This document shows, piece by piece, positions 20,230 to 32,045 of a stretch of DNA of 64,000 nucleotides. The translations under genes were made by a program, and so were the position numbers. The stretch is from Medicago truncatula (Eukaryota > Streptophyta > Magnoliopsida > Fabales > Fabaceae). The stretch is taken from positions 12,152,001 to 12,216,000 of the forward strand of contig NC_053049.1 of assembly GCF_003473485.1 (NCBI RefSeq), given 5' to 3'. Under the pieces are notes generated by a model, which made no database searches, was not told the DNA's origin, and saw nothing but the letters and a program-made list of their open reading frames with translations. Position 1 is the stretch's first letter. Each line of letters opens with the position of its first letter.

Positions 20230-23200
20230 ATGAAGTGCTTGTATTGGAACATTAGGGGGATAGCTAACTCTCCATCAAGGTTAGCACTAAAAAATCATAT
20301 TACATCTCAGAGACCTCATTTTATTTTTATTGCTGAGCCTTGGATTCTTTTTGAGCAATTTCCTAGAAATTGGTTCCAAAGACTCCATTACAAAATTTCT
20401 TGGTTAATATTCAAAATGAAATTGAAAGCAATGGCAACAATGAAGCTCTTATGGAGCAACAAAAGTTAGCTCAAATTCAATTGGAGAAAGCTCTACAGAA
20501 AGAGGAAGATTTCTGGAGAGAGAAAGCTAATGTTTCATGGCATATGGATGGAGACAGAAACACCAAATATTTCCACAGACTAACCAAAATCAAACACACC
20601 TCCAAACTCATAAACTCAATCAAAGATGGGGAGAACATGCTCCATGATCCAGAGCAAATTTCAAATCATATCACAAATCATTTTAAATATATTTTTTCTA
20701 CTAACTTTGTGGTGCAGGAATTGCAGGTAGACAACATGATTGATGGAGTTATTCCCAGCTTAATCGATGAGAATCTTAACAATATGCTATCAATGCTTCC
20801 ATCTCCGGTGAGATTCACAATGCAGTGCTTGCAATGAATAAAGAGGGAGCATCTGGACCAGATGGGTTTGGAGCAACATTCTATCAAACTTATTGGGACA
20901 TAGTGAAAGAGGATGTAATCAAGGCAGTGTTAGAGTTTTTTTACCAAAGACTGGATACTTCCTAATTTCAATGCTAATACAATTGTCCTTATTCCCAAAG
21001 TGCCTGATGTCATAACTGTTAGCCAGTTTAGACCAATAGCCCTGGCTAATTTCAAATTTAAAGTCATCTCCAAAATTCTGGCAGATAGGTTAGCTCCGAT
21101 CATGAAAAACATAATCTCTGCAGAGCAAAGGGGTTTCATTCAGGGAAGGAACATTAGAGATTGCATTTTTGTTACTTCAGAAGCCATCAATCAGTTATAC
21201 AACAAAACTTTTGCAGGAAACCTTGCTTTTAAAGTTGACATGGCAAAAGCGTTCGATACGTTGGAATGGAGTTTTTTAATGAAAGTTTTGAATAGGTTTG
21301 GTTTCAATGACAGGTTTTGTTCCTGGATTAACACGATTCTGCACTCGGCTACTCTTTCAATATCTGTAAATGGTAAGCAAAATGGTTATTTTCATTGTAA
21401 GAGGGGAGTCAGACAAGGAGACCCGCTATCTCCCCTTCTCTTTTGCATTGCTGAAGATGTCTTAAGCAGGAACATATCCAAACTTGTGGAGCAAGGTAAG
21501 TTAGAGCTTATCAAAGGTACTAGGTATGTACAAGTCCCCTCTCACTCTCTCTATGCTGATGATATAATGATCTTCTGTAAAGGAAAGATATCCTCAATTC
21601 AGGCTATTATGCATCTTTTTCAATCTTATGCTGCTGCATCTGGTCAGTTTATCAATCCTTCAAAGTCTACTGTTTATTACAGATTTATCTCCCCATCTAG
21701 GATTGACCACATTACAAACTTGATAGGTTTCAACAAAGGCTCTCTTCCTTTTACTTATCTAGGGGTTCCAATTTTCAAAGGAAAACCTAAGAGGATACAT
21801 CTCCAACCCATTGCAAACAAAATAAAATATAAGCTTAGTGCATGGAAAGCTTCATTATTATCAATAGCAAGAAGAGTGTTACTAGTGAAGTCAGTTATAC
21901 AAGCTATGTTGATGCACTCAATCTCAATCTATTCTTGGCCTCAGCTCTTCTCAGAGAAGTGGAATCTTGATGTTGGAATTTCATATGGAGTGGTGACTGC
22001 TCCAAAAGAAAATTGGTCACAGTTTCTTGGAACAAGACTTGTAAACACTTCTCAGAAGGTGGTTTGCGCCTTAGATCTCTTACCTTACTCAATGAAGCTG
22101 GAAATCTAAAATTGGGATGGGATCTTAAAAATTCAAATGAAGATCGGGCGTTCCTCCTTAGAAGTAGAGTATTTAGAGGAGGAAGAACAATTTCTCACCA
22201 CATCTATTCTTCTTTGTGGAGCAGCATTAAGTCAGAAAATGCAAGCATTGATATTCCAATTCATTTACATCACAATCTCAAAGCTAGAGTGAGTGACTTC
22301 ATCAGAGATTTCAGCTAGAATTTTCCTTTTGAAGTCAAATCAATTTTTCCTATTTTAAAGCAACTAGCTTTGCAAGTAACACTGCCTATAAACACTAGGG
22401 AGGACACTTTTCGCTGGAAACCTTGCAACACTGGAATTTTAACCTTTAAAGAGGCATATATGTTTAAACAAGGTATTGGACAAAACTTTCATTGGGCCAA
22501 ATCCATTTGGAGCCCTGATATTCCCCCTTCAAAATCTCTTGTTGTTTGGATACTAATGCTCAATAAGTTACCATCAGATGAGAACTTGTTACTCAGAGGC
22601 TGCTATTTTCCTTCCATATGCTCAGTTTGCAAATCTTGCTCGAAAACAACATATCATTTGTTCTTTGAATGCGCCTTTGCATTGAATCTTTGGGCTTGGA
22701 TTGGCAGCATTCTAAACTCTTCTACTCAGATTAATTCAATGGATGATATTTGGATAATTATGAATAAGAATTGGTCTCCTCAATGTAAAGTGGTGATCAA
22801 AGCTTGTTTCATTAATATCTTGAATGTAATATGGTTTAACAGAAATCAGTCCAGGTTTCAAGATAAATTTTTAGGTTGGAGACCGGCCATCAACCTTATC
22901 ATTGCTAAAGTTGCTCGGTCAGGTAACAACACTGTCAAATCTTCATCAATTAGTATGCAGGAATTCAGCATTCTGAAAGCATGTAATGTGTCTGTTAAAC
23001 CACCTAGAGCTCCAATTATAAGAGAAGTTGTTTGGACACCTCCTCTGAGCCCTTGGATAAAGATTAATACTGATGGTGCCTGTGTGAAAAATCCGGTCAA
23101 AGCTTCTATTGGTGGCATCTTTAGGAATAATGAAGGATGCTGTGTTGGTTGTTTTGCGCAAAGTCTTGGAGATGGTAATGCTCTTGTTAAACATTATTAA

Positions 23201-23333
23201 ACAATGCTTTTATAGAGAAGGTAATGTTTGTGCCGACGGATTGGCTAATTTTGGTCTCACTTTATCTAACTTTGATTTTTTTTGGTTTAACGATATCCCT
23301 GACTTCATTAAGGGAGAGAAACAATATGATTAA
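20230..23333 (+). pseudogene. Decayed L1-type LINE (endonuclease, reverse transcriptase, zf-RVT, RNase H)
   Basis: The start at 20230 (MKCLYWNIRGIANSPSRLAL) is the N-terminus of the plant LINE endonuclease, which fades by about 20385 where most of that domain is deleted and the frame shifts. A linker (WHMDGDRNTKYFHRLTKIK) leads into the reverse transcriptase, broken by a stop at 20835 and a frameshift. The RT core at 21000-21960 is intact: SQFRPIALANFKFKVISKIL, the first catalytic Asp in KVDMAKAFDTLEW, and the YADD box at 21552-21563. The zf-RVT (ICSVCKSC...TYHLFFEC) lies near 22610-22680. RNase H begins at KINTDGACVKN (about 23060) but loses its middle, resuming at REGNVCADGLANFGL near 23220. 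No poly(A) or target duplication is evident. The element cannot move by itself. Confidence 0.92.
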
Positions 23334-24149
23334 CTAATTTGAAGAATCAAAGAGAAAGAAAAGCAAATATCTAATCAGAGAGAAAAATGATAAATGTGCC
23401 CTTAGTGTTAGGTGGATATGAAAGAGAAAGCTTGATTTATTTAGTCCATGTAGTACATGAATATTCATAGAATGAGAGCTTTATCAGATTCAGTTATAAC
23501 AGAATATGATGACTCAGCAACTATAAGAATAATTTTTATAACTATCTACGCAGCTACACATACACATAACCTACTATACAAAAGGTGTTAACTTCAATCA
23601 TGTTAGATACTAAGACACTTTCCGAAAGAAAAAGGTTCATCTGAATATTAAGATATCATATCTGGCTAATGCTAAGGGAAAAACGAGTTAACAATAAATA
23701 ATATATTAAGTGACTCGTAATCAATAAACCTACATATTTACCTCCTCTGTCTCTGTCGTCGTAGCCGAGAAAAGAAATGTTCGCCGCTCACGAGGAATTA
23801 ATCCTAAAAATTCGGTAAGTGATTTCTCAAAGTCCTCACTCAACAGCCTGTCTGCCTCATCTAAGACCCGCTCAAAATACAAAACAATCAAACAAGTCCA
23901 AACTAGACATTTTATGATAAGGAAGAAGTAATCCAACTAAATATTTGATATATGGAAATGAGGACTAGATTTGGTAGAAAACGAACTATATTACTTACAT
24001 ATTTCATTTTGTAAATTTGCAAGCAGGATCATGCTGCAACTATATGCGAAATGTAAAAAGCCACACATCTATATGATATGTTTGCAAAAAATGAAAAGTA
24101 CTATTAAAAAGTACTTGTATTTTTCTGATTAACTAGTAGACCAATCATA

Positions 24150-24560
24150 TGGAATAAATTGGTTCCTCTAAAAGTCACTCATTTTGCTTGGAGAGTCCTA
24201 AACAATAGACTTCCCACGAGGGATAACCTTGTCGATCATGGTCTTTTACAGAAGGGATGTCAACTTTGTGTGTGAGGGTGCAGAAAAATGGAAACTTTTC
24301 AGCATCTGTTCTTTGAATGTGAACTTTTTTGGGAGTGTGTGGCAATCAATATTGGCGTGGTTGGACATTGATATTTGATAGTGTCTTCAGTAACGATGGC
24401 CTAATTCATGCTCGACAATTTGGCGGGTTGATGAATGGTGGTCGAGCGATGCGGGAGAGGCTAGTACCGATTTGGATGGCTTGTATTTAGTCCGTTTGGA
24501 GTTAAGGAACGGTGTGATCTTTAATCAAAAGTTTTTAGGCGTCTAATAAGATGCCTATAT
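24150..24560 (+). pseudogene. LINE zf-RVT fragment inside helicase intron 4
   Basis: The plus strand reads PLKVTHFAWRVLNNRLPTRD, then a Cys/His region (GCQLCV, then FQHLFFECEFFWE), the typical zf-RVT of plant LINEs, with stops and frameshifts. It lies antisense to the helicase gene. Confidence 0.75.
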
Positions 24561-25474
24561 CATGTACAAATATATTCTTAGTGGTTATGACTCTGAACAA
24601 TAGTACCTATAACCACCAAAAAGGTTCACCTAAATTCATCAAGGAAAAAATCATTGTATCTATTAATATCAACAGACATGAACATTAAATGTAGTTTACT
24701 CTAGACATGTACTCACTGCTACTCAACCATTGGATGTCAAAAATAAAACTCGAGTTGAATCAAAATGACGTAGAAATCATACCAAGTATTTTAATCTATC
24801 AAGAGAAAATCCTTTGGTGTTTTTTAGGTGATCCAAGACTCGTCCAGGCGTCCCAACCTTCAGGAATAAGAAGTCATCATAAATAGAAAAAACAAAATAC
24901 AGACATCAAATTGTATTAATCATATTTTGCATCATTCATGTCTAACCGGTAAACCATTAAGACATCAAGGACAACAAAAATAGAGTGCACTTATCCGGTA
25001 AAACATGGGTTAAATTTTCAATCAACACAAGATCTACTGTGTTTTTGATATCACTCACCTATAACCTTAATGCTCTTGATGTACAAGAAGCTAATGAAAT
25101 CAATGCAAGCATACGGAAACAGTAAAACTTACAAAAATATCAGGTCCCTTTGCTATCTCGATAGATTGTTGTACCATGTCCATCTGTCCAACAAGCTATA
25201 GAAAAAGGAAACGATATCAATTAAAATAGGTTGTTTTGATTCACCGTATGATTGGACAAAACAATACAAATGTAAGAACTGAAGTGAACAGGACGACATA
25301 AAAATCATGCTTGCATTAGAAACTCACCACAGCACACTTGACACCAATTTCAGAACCTAGAGCTTCAAACTGTTCAGGAACTTGATATGCAAGCTCCCTA
25401 CATTAAGAAATAGGTTAGAACAGAAGAAATATACTAGTTAGAAAATATGATTCAGTGAGAATCGTAATGTGCTA

Positions 25475-25765
25475 GACTGATTTCAGGATCACCAACGAAC
25501 CCCACAAACCAACACGAGTATTTTCAATGTGCTTTGTCCTCACTCGCATGACTCGCATACTTTTTTGGGAACTTCCCAGAACGTTGCCAATCCAAATACT
25601 ACTCCAAGTCAAGCACGCTTGAGTTCTTACCCGTTGAGCTACCGAAAAGAATAAGAATAAGAATTTCATAGTTAAACGTGCTTGCCTTAGAGTGATATTT
25701 GGATGGATAACCTTCTTCTAGGAAGTGGGGTCGATCGGCAATCCTGAAAGCGGGACGTTAAAAAT
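25475..25765. mobile_element. Two Cassandra 5S-bearing LTR pieces, head to head
   Basis: A minus-strand copy (about 25650-25475; reversed sequence AGCGTGCTTGACTTGGAGTA, GTGAGGACAAAGCACATTG) is followed directly by a shorter plus-strand copy (about 25668-25765; AGTTAAACGTGCTTGCCTTA, GGATGGATAACC, GGAAGTGGGGTCGATCGG). Both carry the 5S rRNA-like block. They sit in intron 1 of the truncated helicase gene. Confidence 0.72.
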
Positions 25766-26092
25766 TAATCTAATATAAAATTGAATTATATGAATACTAA
25801 ATCTACAATGACGTATCGAAGTATCAAACCTTGTGGGAGAGATTACACAAGCAAAGAACCCGTGTCGTGGTGCATCTAAGAGGGCATGCAATATAGGAAG
25901 AGCAAAAGCTCCAGTCTTACCGGAGCCAGTTTGGGAAAACCCAATCACATCTTTTCCTTGTAGTGCTTGAGGAATTGCTTTTAGTTGAATCTCCTTTGGA
26001 TTCTTCCAACCCATTTTTTCAAAAGCTTCCACCAATAACTCATCTAAGCCAAGATCTTTAAATGATTTGATTTCTTTATTCTCTTCCTCCAT

Positions 26093-28044
26093 TATCACTT
26101 TCTAATCTGTGAATGAAAACATTTCTATGTAAAATTCACCAAAATAAAATCAATTGAACAATGGATAAACAACCATTTTGGTCCTAAATGCAAGTGGCAC
26201 GATCATTTATAGTCTCTGAATGTATCGAAATTGCAAATACATTCCAAATAAGGAAAAACACATTGGAGAACCAAACTAACAAACACACATTGGAGAACCA
26301 AACTGACTTTCACACATTTGATGTCGCAATTTCGATAAATACAAGACTATAATGAAAACATAATATAATTACACTGTTTGATAAATGCTGAACCGTAACA
26401 GTATATTAAAAGGATCATATATATTTGATTGAACTGGGAGAAGGAGAGTGAAAACCTGGAAAAGAGAATGTCTCACGGTGGAATCCCGGCAGGCAGCAGC
26501 GTTTTTGGAAGCAGCTATAGCTTCAGGGTGTTGATTTTATTACTTTTTTGCCTAACCTCGTGATACTTGGTGCCCAAGCTAATCTAATTGATTTTATAAC
26601 AATTTTTGAAGATAAAAAAAAAATACTTTTAATACGGTGAAAATTGCATATGGTGTCAATTTATGTGTTCAATAATATATTTTTTTTCGACAGAAATGTG
26701 TTAAATAATTTTCGACAATTTCTAGTCATGCCAAAAAAAAAAATCGATTACCCCATGAAATGACTAAAGAGGAGTGCTATGAACATTCTCTTTCTCACAT
26801 TCTCTCTAACACCCAAACGATTACCCCATTAAAATTGGGTGTAATGGTAATTAATTCCTGGACTCAATTCCATTTTCAAAGAAAAATGACGTAGCAACCA
26901 ATTTTAAATTTAGGGACATCGCTGGGAATTAGGACTTGGTGTTGAATATGTTACTGAACATTTTCCATATACATTTTTCTTCAATCTGGACTCTAAAATG
27001 TGGTGGCTGTAATGTTGATGGAATTTAGGATATTGAAATATTGGTGCTTGTTATCAGTCCCTCATGCCCATTATTTTAAACTTTTATAAATAATGCTTAT
27101 CCTCTATGCATACACTTCATTTATGTTTACTGTGACTCTGTGAGGGTTCACTCTTCACCGTATATGATATATGAATGAATAAGAACATTGATGACACTTT
27201 GGAGCCACAATGGAGATTAAAATCATTCACGAAGCCAATTTTTTTGCATACAAGGATTGGAAGGAGGAGGTTAAAACCATGCTCCCTGAGTTCTTGTACT
27301 CACCCCTGGTACGATATATCGTTTGCTCGCACATGGTATAGACTTAGCCAAACAACAATCACACATCAGGCAAAAACTACTCAAATGGTCATCAAAAGAT
27401 AACTGAGAAACTGATGGCCATGAAATGGAATGACAATATAAAGAATCTTGAATCCTTGATTAATTAATAGCATTGAAGGTTAGTTTCACAAGTGCACAGA
27501 GAAACGCAGATAAATGAATGGTAACACATAAAGATGAAGCAGACTAAAGGTAAGGATATCTATCAAAACTTTACTTGCAACAGAATAGTTGCAGTAACTC
27601 TTGTGATAATGAGGAAATGAAAATTGTGCACATCAACAAAAACTACTAAATCATCACACATCAAAGGTAAAATAGATAACAGCTACTAACAAGTATAGAT
27701 CCAAAGTAACCACGTTTAACCAAACATACTTTCTAGTAATCCAAATTGAAATTAAAACATCCTTTGAAACTCTGTAAACAGTCAAAAAGACCTTACAAAG
27801 TAGTCATCTTATTAGTCAAAGAACATGAAAAATAAAGCTTTGTTTAACTCATCAGCATCAAATTTGAGCTAATTGCAACATTAACCATATCTATTTATCT
27901 ATCCATCTATCTGCTTAAAGAAAAATCTTCCGCTAATATACATCGCGGAATTTTACACTTACATTTCCTGTCATTTGTTCCCTACATCAGTGCAATCTTT
28001 CACGAGAGCTTTACCAGTGATAATCACTCTTTCTCACTTAGCAT
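26093..28044. other. Intergenic, between helicase fragment and IPK2
   Basis: Bases 26093-26530 should be the promoter and leader of the helicase fragment. A micro-insertion lies at 26677-26695. A frame at 27212-27340 (MEIKIIHEANFFAYKDWK) is not recognised and not called. Bases 27400-28044 should include the IPK2 3' untranslated region. Nothing else seen. Confidence 0.45.
26677..26695 (-). mobile_element. T-rich micro-insertion with 14-bp target duplication (one mismatch)
   Basis: The insert (ATA, T-run, CGACAGAA) lies between ATGTGTTCAATAAT (26663-26676) and ATGTGTTAAATAAT (26696-26709). Confidence 0.65.
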
Positions 28045-28911
28045 TCAACATTCATCTTTAGAAACATTGTTTCCAGCATCACCTAAACCAGCCAAAACAT
28101 CCTTAACAAACTTAATTAAAGAACAAAGACCCCCTAAGAAATTATGATCAATAGCACCTTTAGCATCAACCACGTGAGCAAAATCAATAAGCTTAACAAC
28201 AGCACGTGCACTCTTTTTCTCATTCTCCTTTTCATCTTTTTCATAAACCACAAGAACAGAACACGAATAAAAATGAAAAATAGTTTGAACTTCAAACCAT
28301 TTCTTAAGCTCCAACAATTCCTCCAAAACAGGAACAAAAACCCTAGACCCAAAAACAACATCAGGTTCATCAACATCACCATCCGACGAAACAAATTTCC
28401 TCAAAACCAACATCACATCATCAGCAGATAGATCCATAAGAAGCTTTCTATGAGGCTGCCATAATTTGTTACTGGGACCCACAGACCTCAACCCAGAGAT
28501 TCTAAACCCTAATTTTATCGTAGAAGATTCTCGATCTTTCTGGAGGCATTTCCGAATATAATCTTCGGAGGATTGAGGTTGCCATGTTCGAGAACCAATC
28601 TTGATGTCGACGACAGCGGCGTTGGTGTAATTGGAGACAATATCTTCTAAGATAAGGTGGGGGTGTAGACCAGAACCGTCGGAGGCGTCAATGGTTTCAC
28701 TGCCATGAAAAGAAGGGAAGAATTTGAGAATGTTGGAGGGGATGCGTGGATCGGAATAGAGGGAGGTATAGAAAGCAAGTTCGTTGGAACCTCGTTCGTC
28801 GCCTTGAAGAGGTTTGTAGAATTTTCCAGAATCGTCTATCAGTGGACCTAGGATTCCAGTTTTTGCTTGGTGACCGGCAACTTGATGCTCCGGGATTTTC
28901 AGCTTCACCAT
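28045..28911 (-). CDS. IPK2: Inositol polyphosphate multikinase (IPK2/IPMK family), intact
   Basis: This single-exon frame encodes 288 aa, the usual size for plant IPK2. The family phosphorylates inositol phosphates (InsP3 to InsP5, 6-/3-kinase) in nucleus and cytosol. Family motifs are in order: LKIPEHQVAGHQAKTGILGP and FYKPLQ at the N-terminus, HLILEDIVSNYTNAAVVDIK for the inositol phosphate-binding PxxxDxKxG region, GFRISGLRS, LKKWFEVQTIFHFYSCSVLV, and the catalytic metal-binding KLIDFAHVVD with DHNFLGGL. I start at 28911 (MVKLKIPEH), where family similarity begins. A frame extension to 28950 crosses a likely splice acceptor (GTTCAATAG|ATAC) of a 5' leader intron. The position four before the DxKxG aspartate is Ala where the family normally has Pro, which may change substrate binding. 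Two nearby low-complexity stretches (Glu/Lys around KDEKENEKKS) are usual. Confidence 0.93.
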   Translation of the reverse strand: MVKLKIPEHQVAGHQAKTGILGPLIDDSGKFYKPLQGDERGSNELAFYTSLYSDPRIPSNILKFFPSFHGSETIDASDGSGLHPHLILEDIVSNYTNAAVVDIKIGSRTWQPQSSEDYIRKCLQKDRESSTIKLGFRISGLRSVGPSNKLWQPHRKLLMDLSADDVMLVLRKFVSSDGDVDEPDVVFGSRVFVPVLEELLELKKWFEVQTIFHFYSCSVLVVYEKDEKENEKKSARAVVKLIDFAHVVDAKGAIDHNFLGGLCSLIKFVKDVLAGLGDAGNNVSKDEC

Positions 28912-28931
28912 TTTGCTACTGAAGCTGTATC

Positions 28932-30572
28932 TATTGAACACAAATAACAATAAAAATTGTCAAAAAAGCTATTAAACATATGAAATCAAGAATTATATGA
29001 AAAGGGAAGAGAAAAACCAGAAAATGATAAGCTGGGAGAGGGGAAACACGTGAGATAGAGGACAGACTATCAAAATAGAGAGACATAATGAAGATTACTT
29101 TAGACAGAATCCATAAAACCAATAACACCGAACTAGAGAGACATAGATTGAACTGAACAATATGTAGGTACAAATAGTAGTATTTTGCAAAACTTTGTCT
29201 ATGTGCAAATATGAATATTAAGTATTAACACATTCTGATAGAGAGCATAATTGAACTGCATTTAAGATTTTAGGTACCTAAGCCAGCAACAAAATCCTTA
29301 CCACGACTATCAAGTTCTTAGTATGTGGCATGCTTACGTATAAATGAAAACCAATGAACAAACCATCACTCAAGTCCATAAACAATAACTCTCCCTTCAA
29401 TTTAGTACCTAAACTGTATAAATACAAAAAGTATTCCCTAAAGTATATAAAAAATTGTCAATTTTGTCCCTAACATCTTAATAAAAGCGACTAAATTGAC
29501 AGATTTTATATAGGACTACTTATCATATTTACATAGTTTAGGGACTAAATTGAAGAATGGGTGATAGTTTTTTTTTTTGTTTGAATCGGCAAAATATTAT
29601 TCATGTCGAGTTGTGTAAGACACAAAACTCGCAGACAAAACGGGCATAGAAAAATACAAAGGGACGGTATATATGCGGTTCACCTTCCCAAACCACCCTA
29701 ACCCCAAAATGCAGCACCACAACCAAAAGAGCTGGAATTAAGGGAAAACAAAACACCTGCATAGCAACACAGTAGACAAACTAACACCCAAAGCCCATAA
29801 CAGGGGACAGATAAAAGAAAAAGAATGCAGGAAAACAGCAGCTGAGCAAACAAATAATGAGGCTAGCATATCTCAAACAGAGAAACACCTAGTTGTCTAC
29901 CAATCTGCGTTTTACAGCAATAGTAAGAACTTCAACAGCAGCGCAAATCCAACATAGAATATCCCTGTCTCAAAACCTCTTCTACTGCCACCCGCACGAC
30001 CATACCCGTTACCTCAAAAAACACTCTCGGATCGCAACACCACTCATAGAACAAACAAGGCGGAATGTTCATTCTACCTATACTCCACCTCCAAGATAAA
30101 ACCTTAATTTTTTCGACTATATCCTCAACACAAATAGCCCCATTATTGAAAATTCTGTCATTCCTAGCTTTCCAAATTAACCTATAACCTGCCCGAATCC
30201 TCTTATTCGAAGGAATGGTATAAATGAAACCCAATCATAATATGACCTGTAACCAAACATTCATTGCCACTACACAACGAAGAAAAAGATGGGTGGCTGA
30301 TTCCACCACCGTGTTATCACATAAAACGCAATTTGGGGAGCTCTCATAGGCTATGAAGCACGGATACAGACACGGACAAGCCAACACCGCTAATAATTTG
30401 AGAAAATCATATATGTGTCGTGTCAGACATCGGAATGTCTGGGCTTATGCAAAATTAGAAAACCAATAGTACCTTGGATCTAATCTAAAGAATAAAAGGC
30501 TATCTAATTGTAAAAAGCATGCTTACATTACATGCATAAAAATCATATTCATGACGTGTTTTCGAATTACCT
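28932..30572 (-). other. Probable 5' leader intron of IPK2 (contains LINE)
   Basis: The acceptor GTTCAATAG lies just before the ORF. A possible donor (GTCAAG|GTAATTCG) is at 30572, after a candidate leader exon of about 90-110 bases (CT-rich, near 30573-30665). The intron would hold the LINE at 29567-30355 and a dispersed repeat at 30356-30450 (AAGCACGGATACAGACACGG). The exon structure is inferred, not proven. Confidence 0.45.
29567..30355 (-). mobile_element. 5'-truncated LINE with poly(A) tail
   Basis: On the minus strand it begins in the zf-RVT region (SPNCVLCDNTVVESATHLFL), continues to LIWKARNDRIFNNG and IKVLSWRWSIGRMNIPPCLF, a well-known plant LINE C-terminus, and ends in a 3' untranslated region closing with GCCGATTCAAAC and poly(A) (the T-run at 29568-29580). 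No target duplication was found with confidence. It lies within the IPK2 leader intron in the same orientation. Confidence 0.82.
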
Positions 30573-30686
30573 TGACGTGGGGTGGTGGAGGAGATTGACA
30601 GATTGAGGCAAAGAAGAGAGGATTGTGGCTTAATACAGCAATGAGGAGGATATTGTGTTTTTCATGATTGCATGTGATGGATGTGT

Positions 30687-30696
30687 GAAGATATAA
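30687..30696 (-). promoter_or_regulatory. Candidate TATA box for IPK2
   Basis: The minus strand reads GCTTTATATCTTC, about 30 bases before a CT-rich possible leader exon. Confidence 0.4.
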
Positions 30697-31006
30697 AGCA
30701 ATAGGTAATGTAATGTGAACTCTACGCTACAAGTAAGGTAAGGTAGATGAAGTTGGAATTTTCACTTTTTTATCCTCTTATTCTTCTCACATCAATATCA
30801 CTTTTGGAATTATATGTTTGTATTCTTCTGGTGGGTCGAATGGTATGATTCTGATTCTTTTCCAGAAAGGGGTTTCTAAGTCGGCATGCTCTGTCATATC
30901 ATTCCTGTTTCAAAAAGGTGAATTTTGCAAACCACATACTCATTATTATATCAGCAAAATTACGTGTGTGTTTGGTTATACGGTGAAAATAATTGATTTT
31001 GTTTGA

Positions 31007-31495
31007 ATTGATTTTAGATAATTGATTTCGATTAATAGTGAGTTGAATGAAAAGTTATTTATGTTTGGATACCTTTATGATAGAAGTGATTTACATGAAA
31101 AATGTTGTTCGAATATTTTATGTCAAAATTGATTTTGGTTGTGTAAATGATCAAAAAGGTATTTTTATGTGTGCATTTATAAAATATATATTTCATTTAA
31201 TTTTTTTTCAACAAATTTCATTTCCATTTTTAGTTTTTAAGTTTAAATTTAATTCCAATAAAATAAACAAAATCTACCAAAAATAGTTTATTAAAACAAA
31301 ACTACTGGTAACTAGTTAAATTTTATTATTATGTAAAATTTAAAATTATGGGTTCAAAAATTATACAGGACTATCAAGAAAGGCTTTTAGATGGGCTTTC
31401 ATAGAACAAGAAAAAAAAAACCACATTTACAACAATGTCTTCTATCCTTAAAAATAAAAAATAAATAAAAACGGTGTCTTTTTCGTTGAGTTTTC
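31007..31495. other. AT-rich MITE-like stretch
   Basis: GTTTGGATACCTTTATGATA and neighbouring sequence resemble ends of small dispersed elements (a similar start, ATGTTTGGATAAACAG, is at 38999), but no paired terminus was found. Confidence 0.35.
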
Positions 31496-32045
31496 TGCAA
31501 CACAAATGTTATCTTAAATGTTGATGGAAGTTATCTTATCTCTAATACAAGAGCTGGCTATGGAGACCCTTTTCGAAATTATGCGGGCTATTATCTGATA
31601 GGTTTTTCAGGTTTCATCCAAGATTCAACAAACATCCTTTATGCGGTACTTTTTGCAATTTATCAAGGTCTCATGTTAGCCAAGAAAAAGGATATTGCTG
31701 ATTTTGTTTGTTATTGAGACTCTTTGCATTGCATCAATCTCATTAAGGGACCATCTATGAGGTTCCACATCTATATGCAGTGTTGATTCAAGACATAAAA
31801 GAGTTGCTTGATCATATGAATGTTAGTATTTATCATACTCTGAGATAAGGGAATCAATGTGCTAATTTTATGGCCAAGATTGGAGCATCCTTGCATATTG
31901 ATTTATGCCATCATACATCTCCTCCAGAAAACCTTCGGAGTCTCTTGAGGATTGATGCGGCTGAAACTATCTTTTTTAGAGAATAGTTTGTTCTTTTCTT
32001 TCTCTTTTTTCTTCTTTTGTCCTTGTTAGCATTTGTAACCAAAAT
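31496..32045 (+). pseudogene. LINE RNase H (RVT_3) fragment with 3' end
   Basis: The frame reads VILNVDGSYLISNTRAGYGD, then ILYAVLFAIYQGLMLAKKKD, DSLHCINLIKGPSMRFH, NQCANFMAKIGASLHIDLCH and LLRIDAAETIFF. This is the RNase H fold appended to plant LINE polyproteins, broken by two stops. The 3' end reads GCATTTGTAACCAAAATAAAT. Confidence 0.8.

Larger units (their letters stand above)
23742..26092 (-). pseudogene. DEAD-box RNA helicase gene, 5' half only (DDX47/Rrp3-like)
   Basis: Five exons on the minus strand (26092-25830, 25397-25328, 25195-25133, 24857-24783, 23870-23742) join in frame to 200 codons. They carry the Q motif (GWKNPKEIQ), motif I ([10 protein letters not shown]), Ia (PTRELA across exons 1/2), Ib (GTPGRV), DEAD (VLDEADRLL) and SAT (TFLFSAT). 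The order and sequence fit the DDX47/Rrp3 group (AtRH10), nuclear helicases for pre-rRNA processing, normally about 440 residues. Motifs IV-VI and the whole second RecA-like domain are absent. Reading past exon 5 stops at once (EVNM). The acceptor of exon 5 is weak: AG|CGG adds one residue. Intron 1 holds Cassandra LTR pieces and intron 4 a LINE fragment. The exons lack stops, so truncation may be recent or selection may persist. As drawn it cannot be an active helicase. Confidence 0.82.

Noticed and set aside
27175..27402. 75-codon frame upstream of the helicase fragment
   Set aside because: No family features, and the overlapping frame at 27212 is equally weak. Not enough to call.
28134..28431. 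Frames on both strands within the IPK2 gene
   Set aside because: They are shadows of the IPK2 coding frame.
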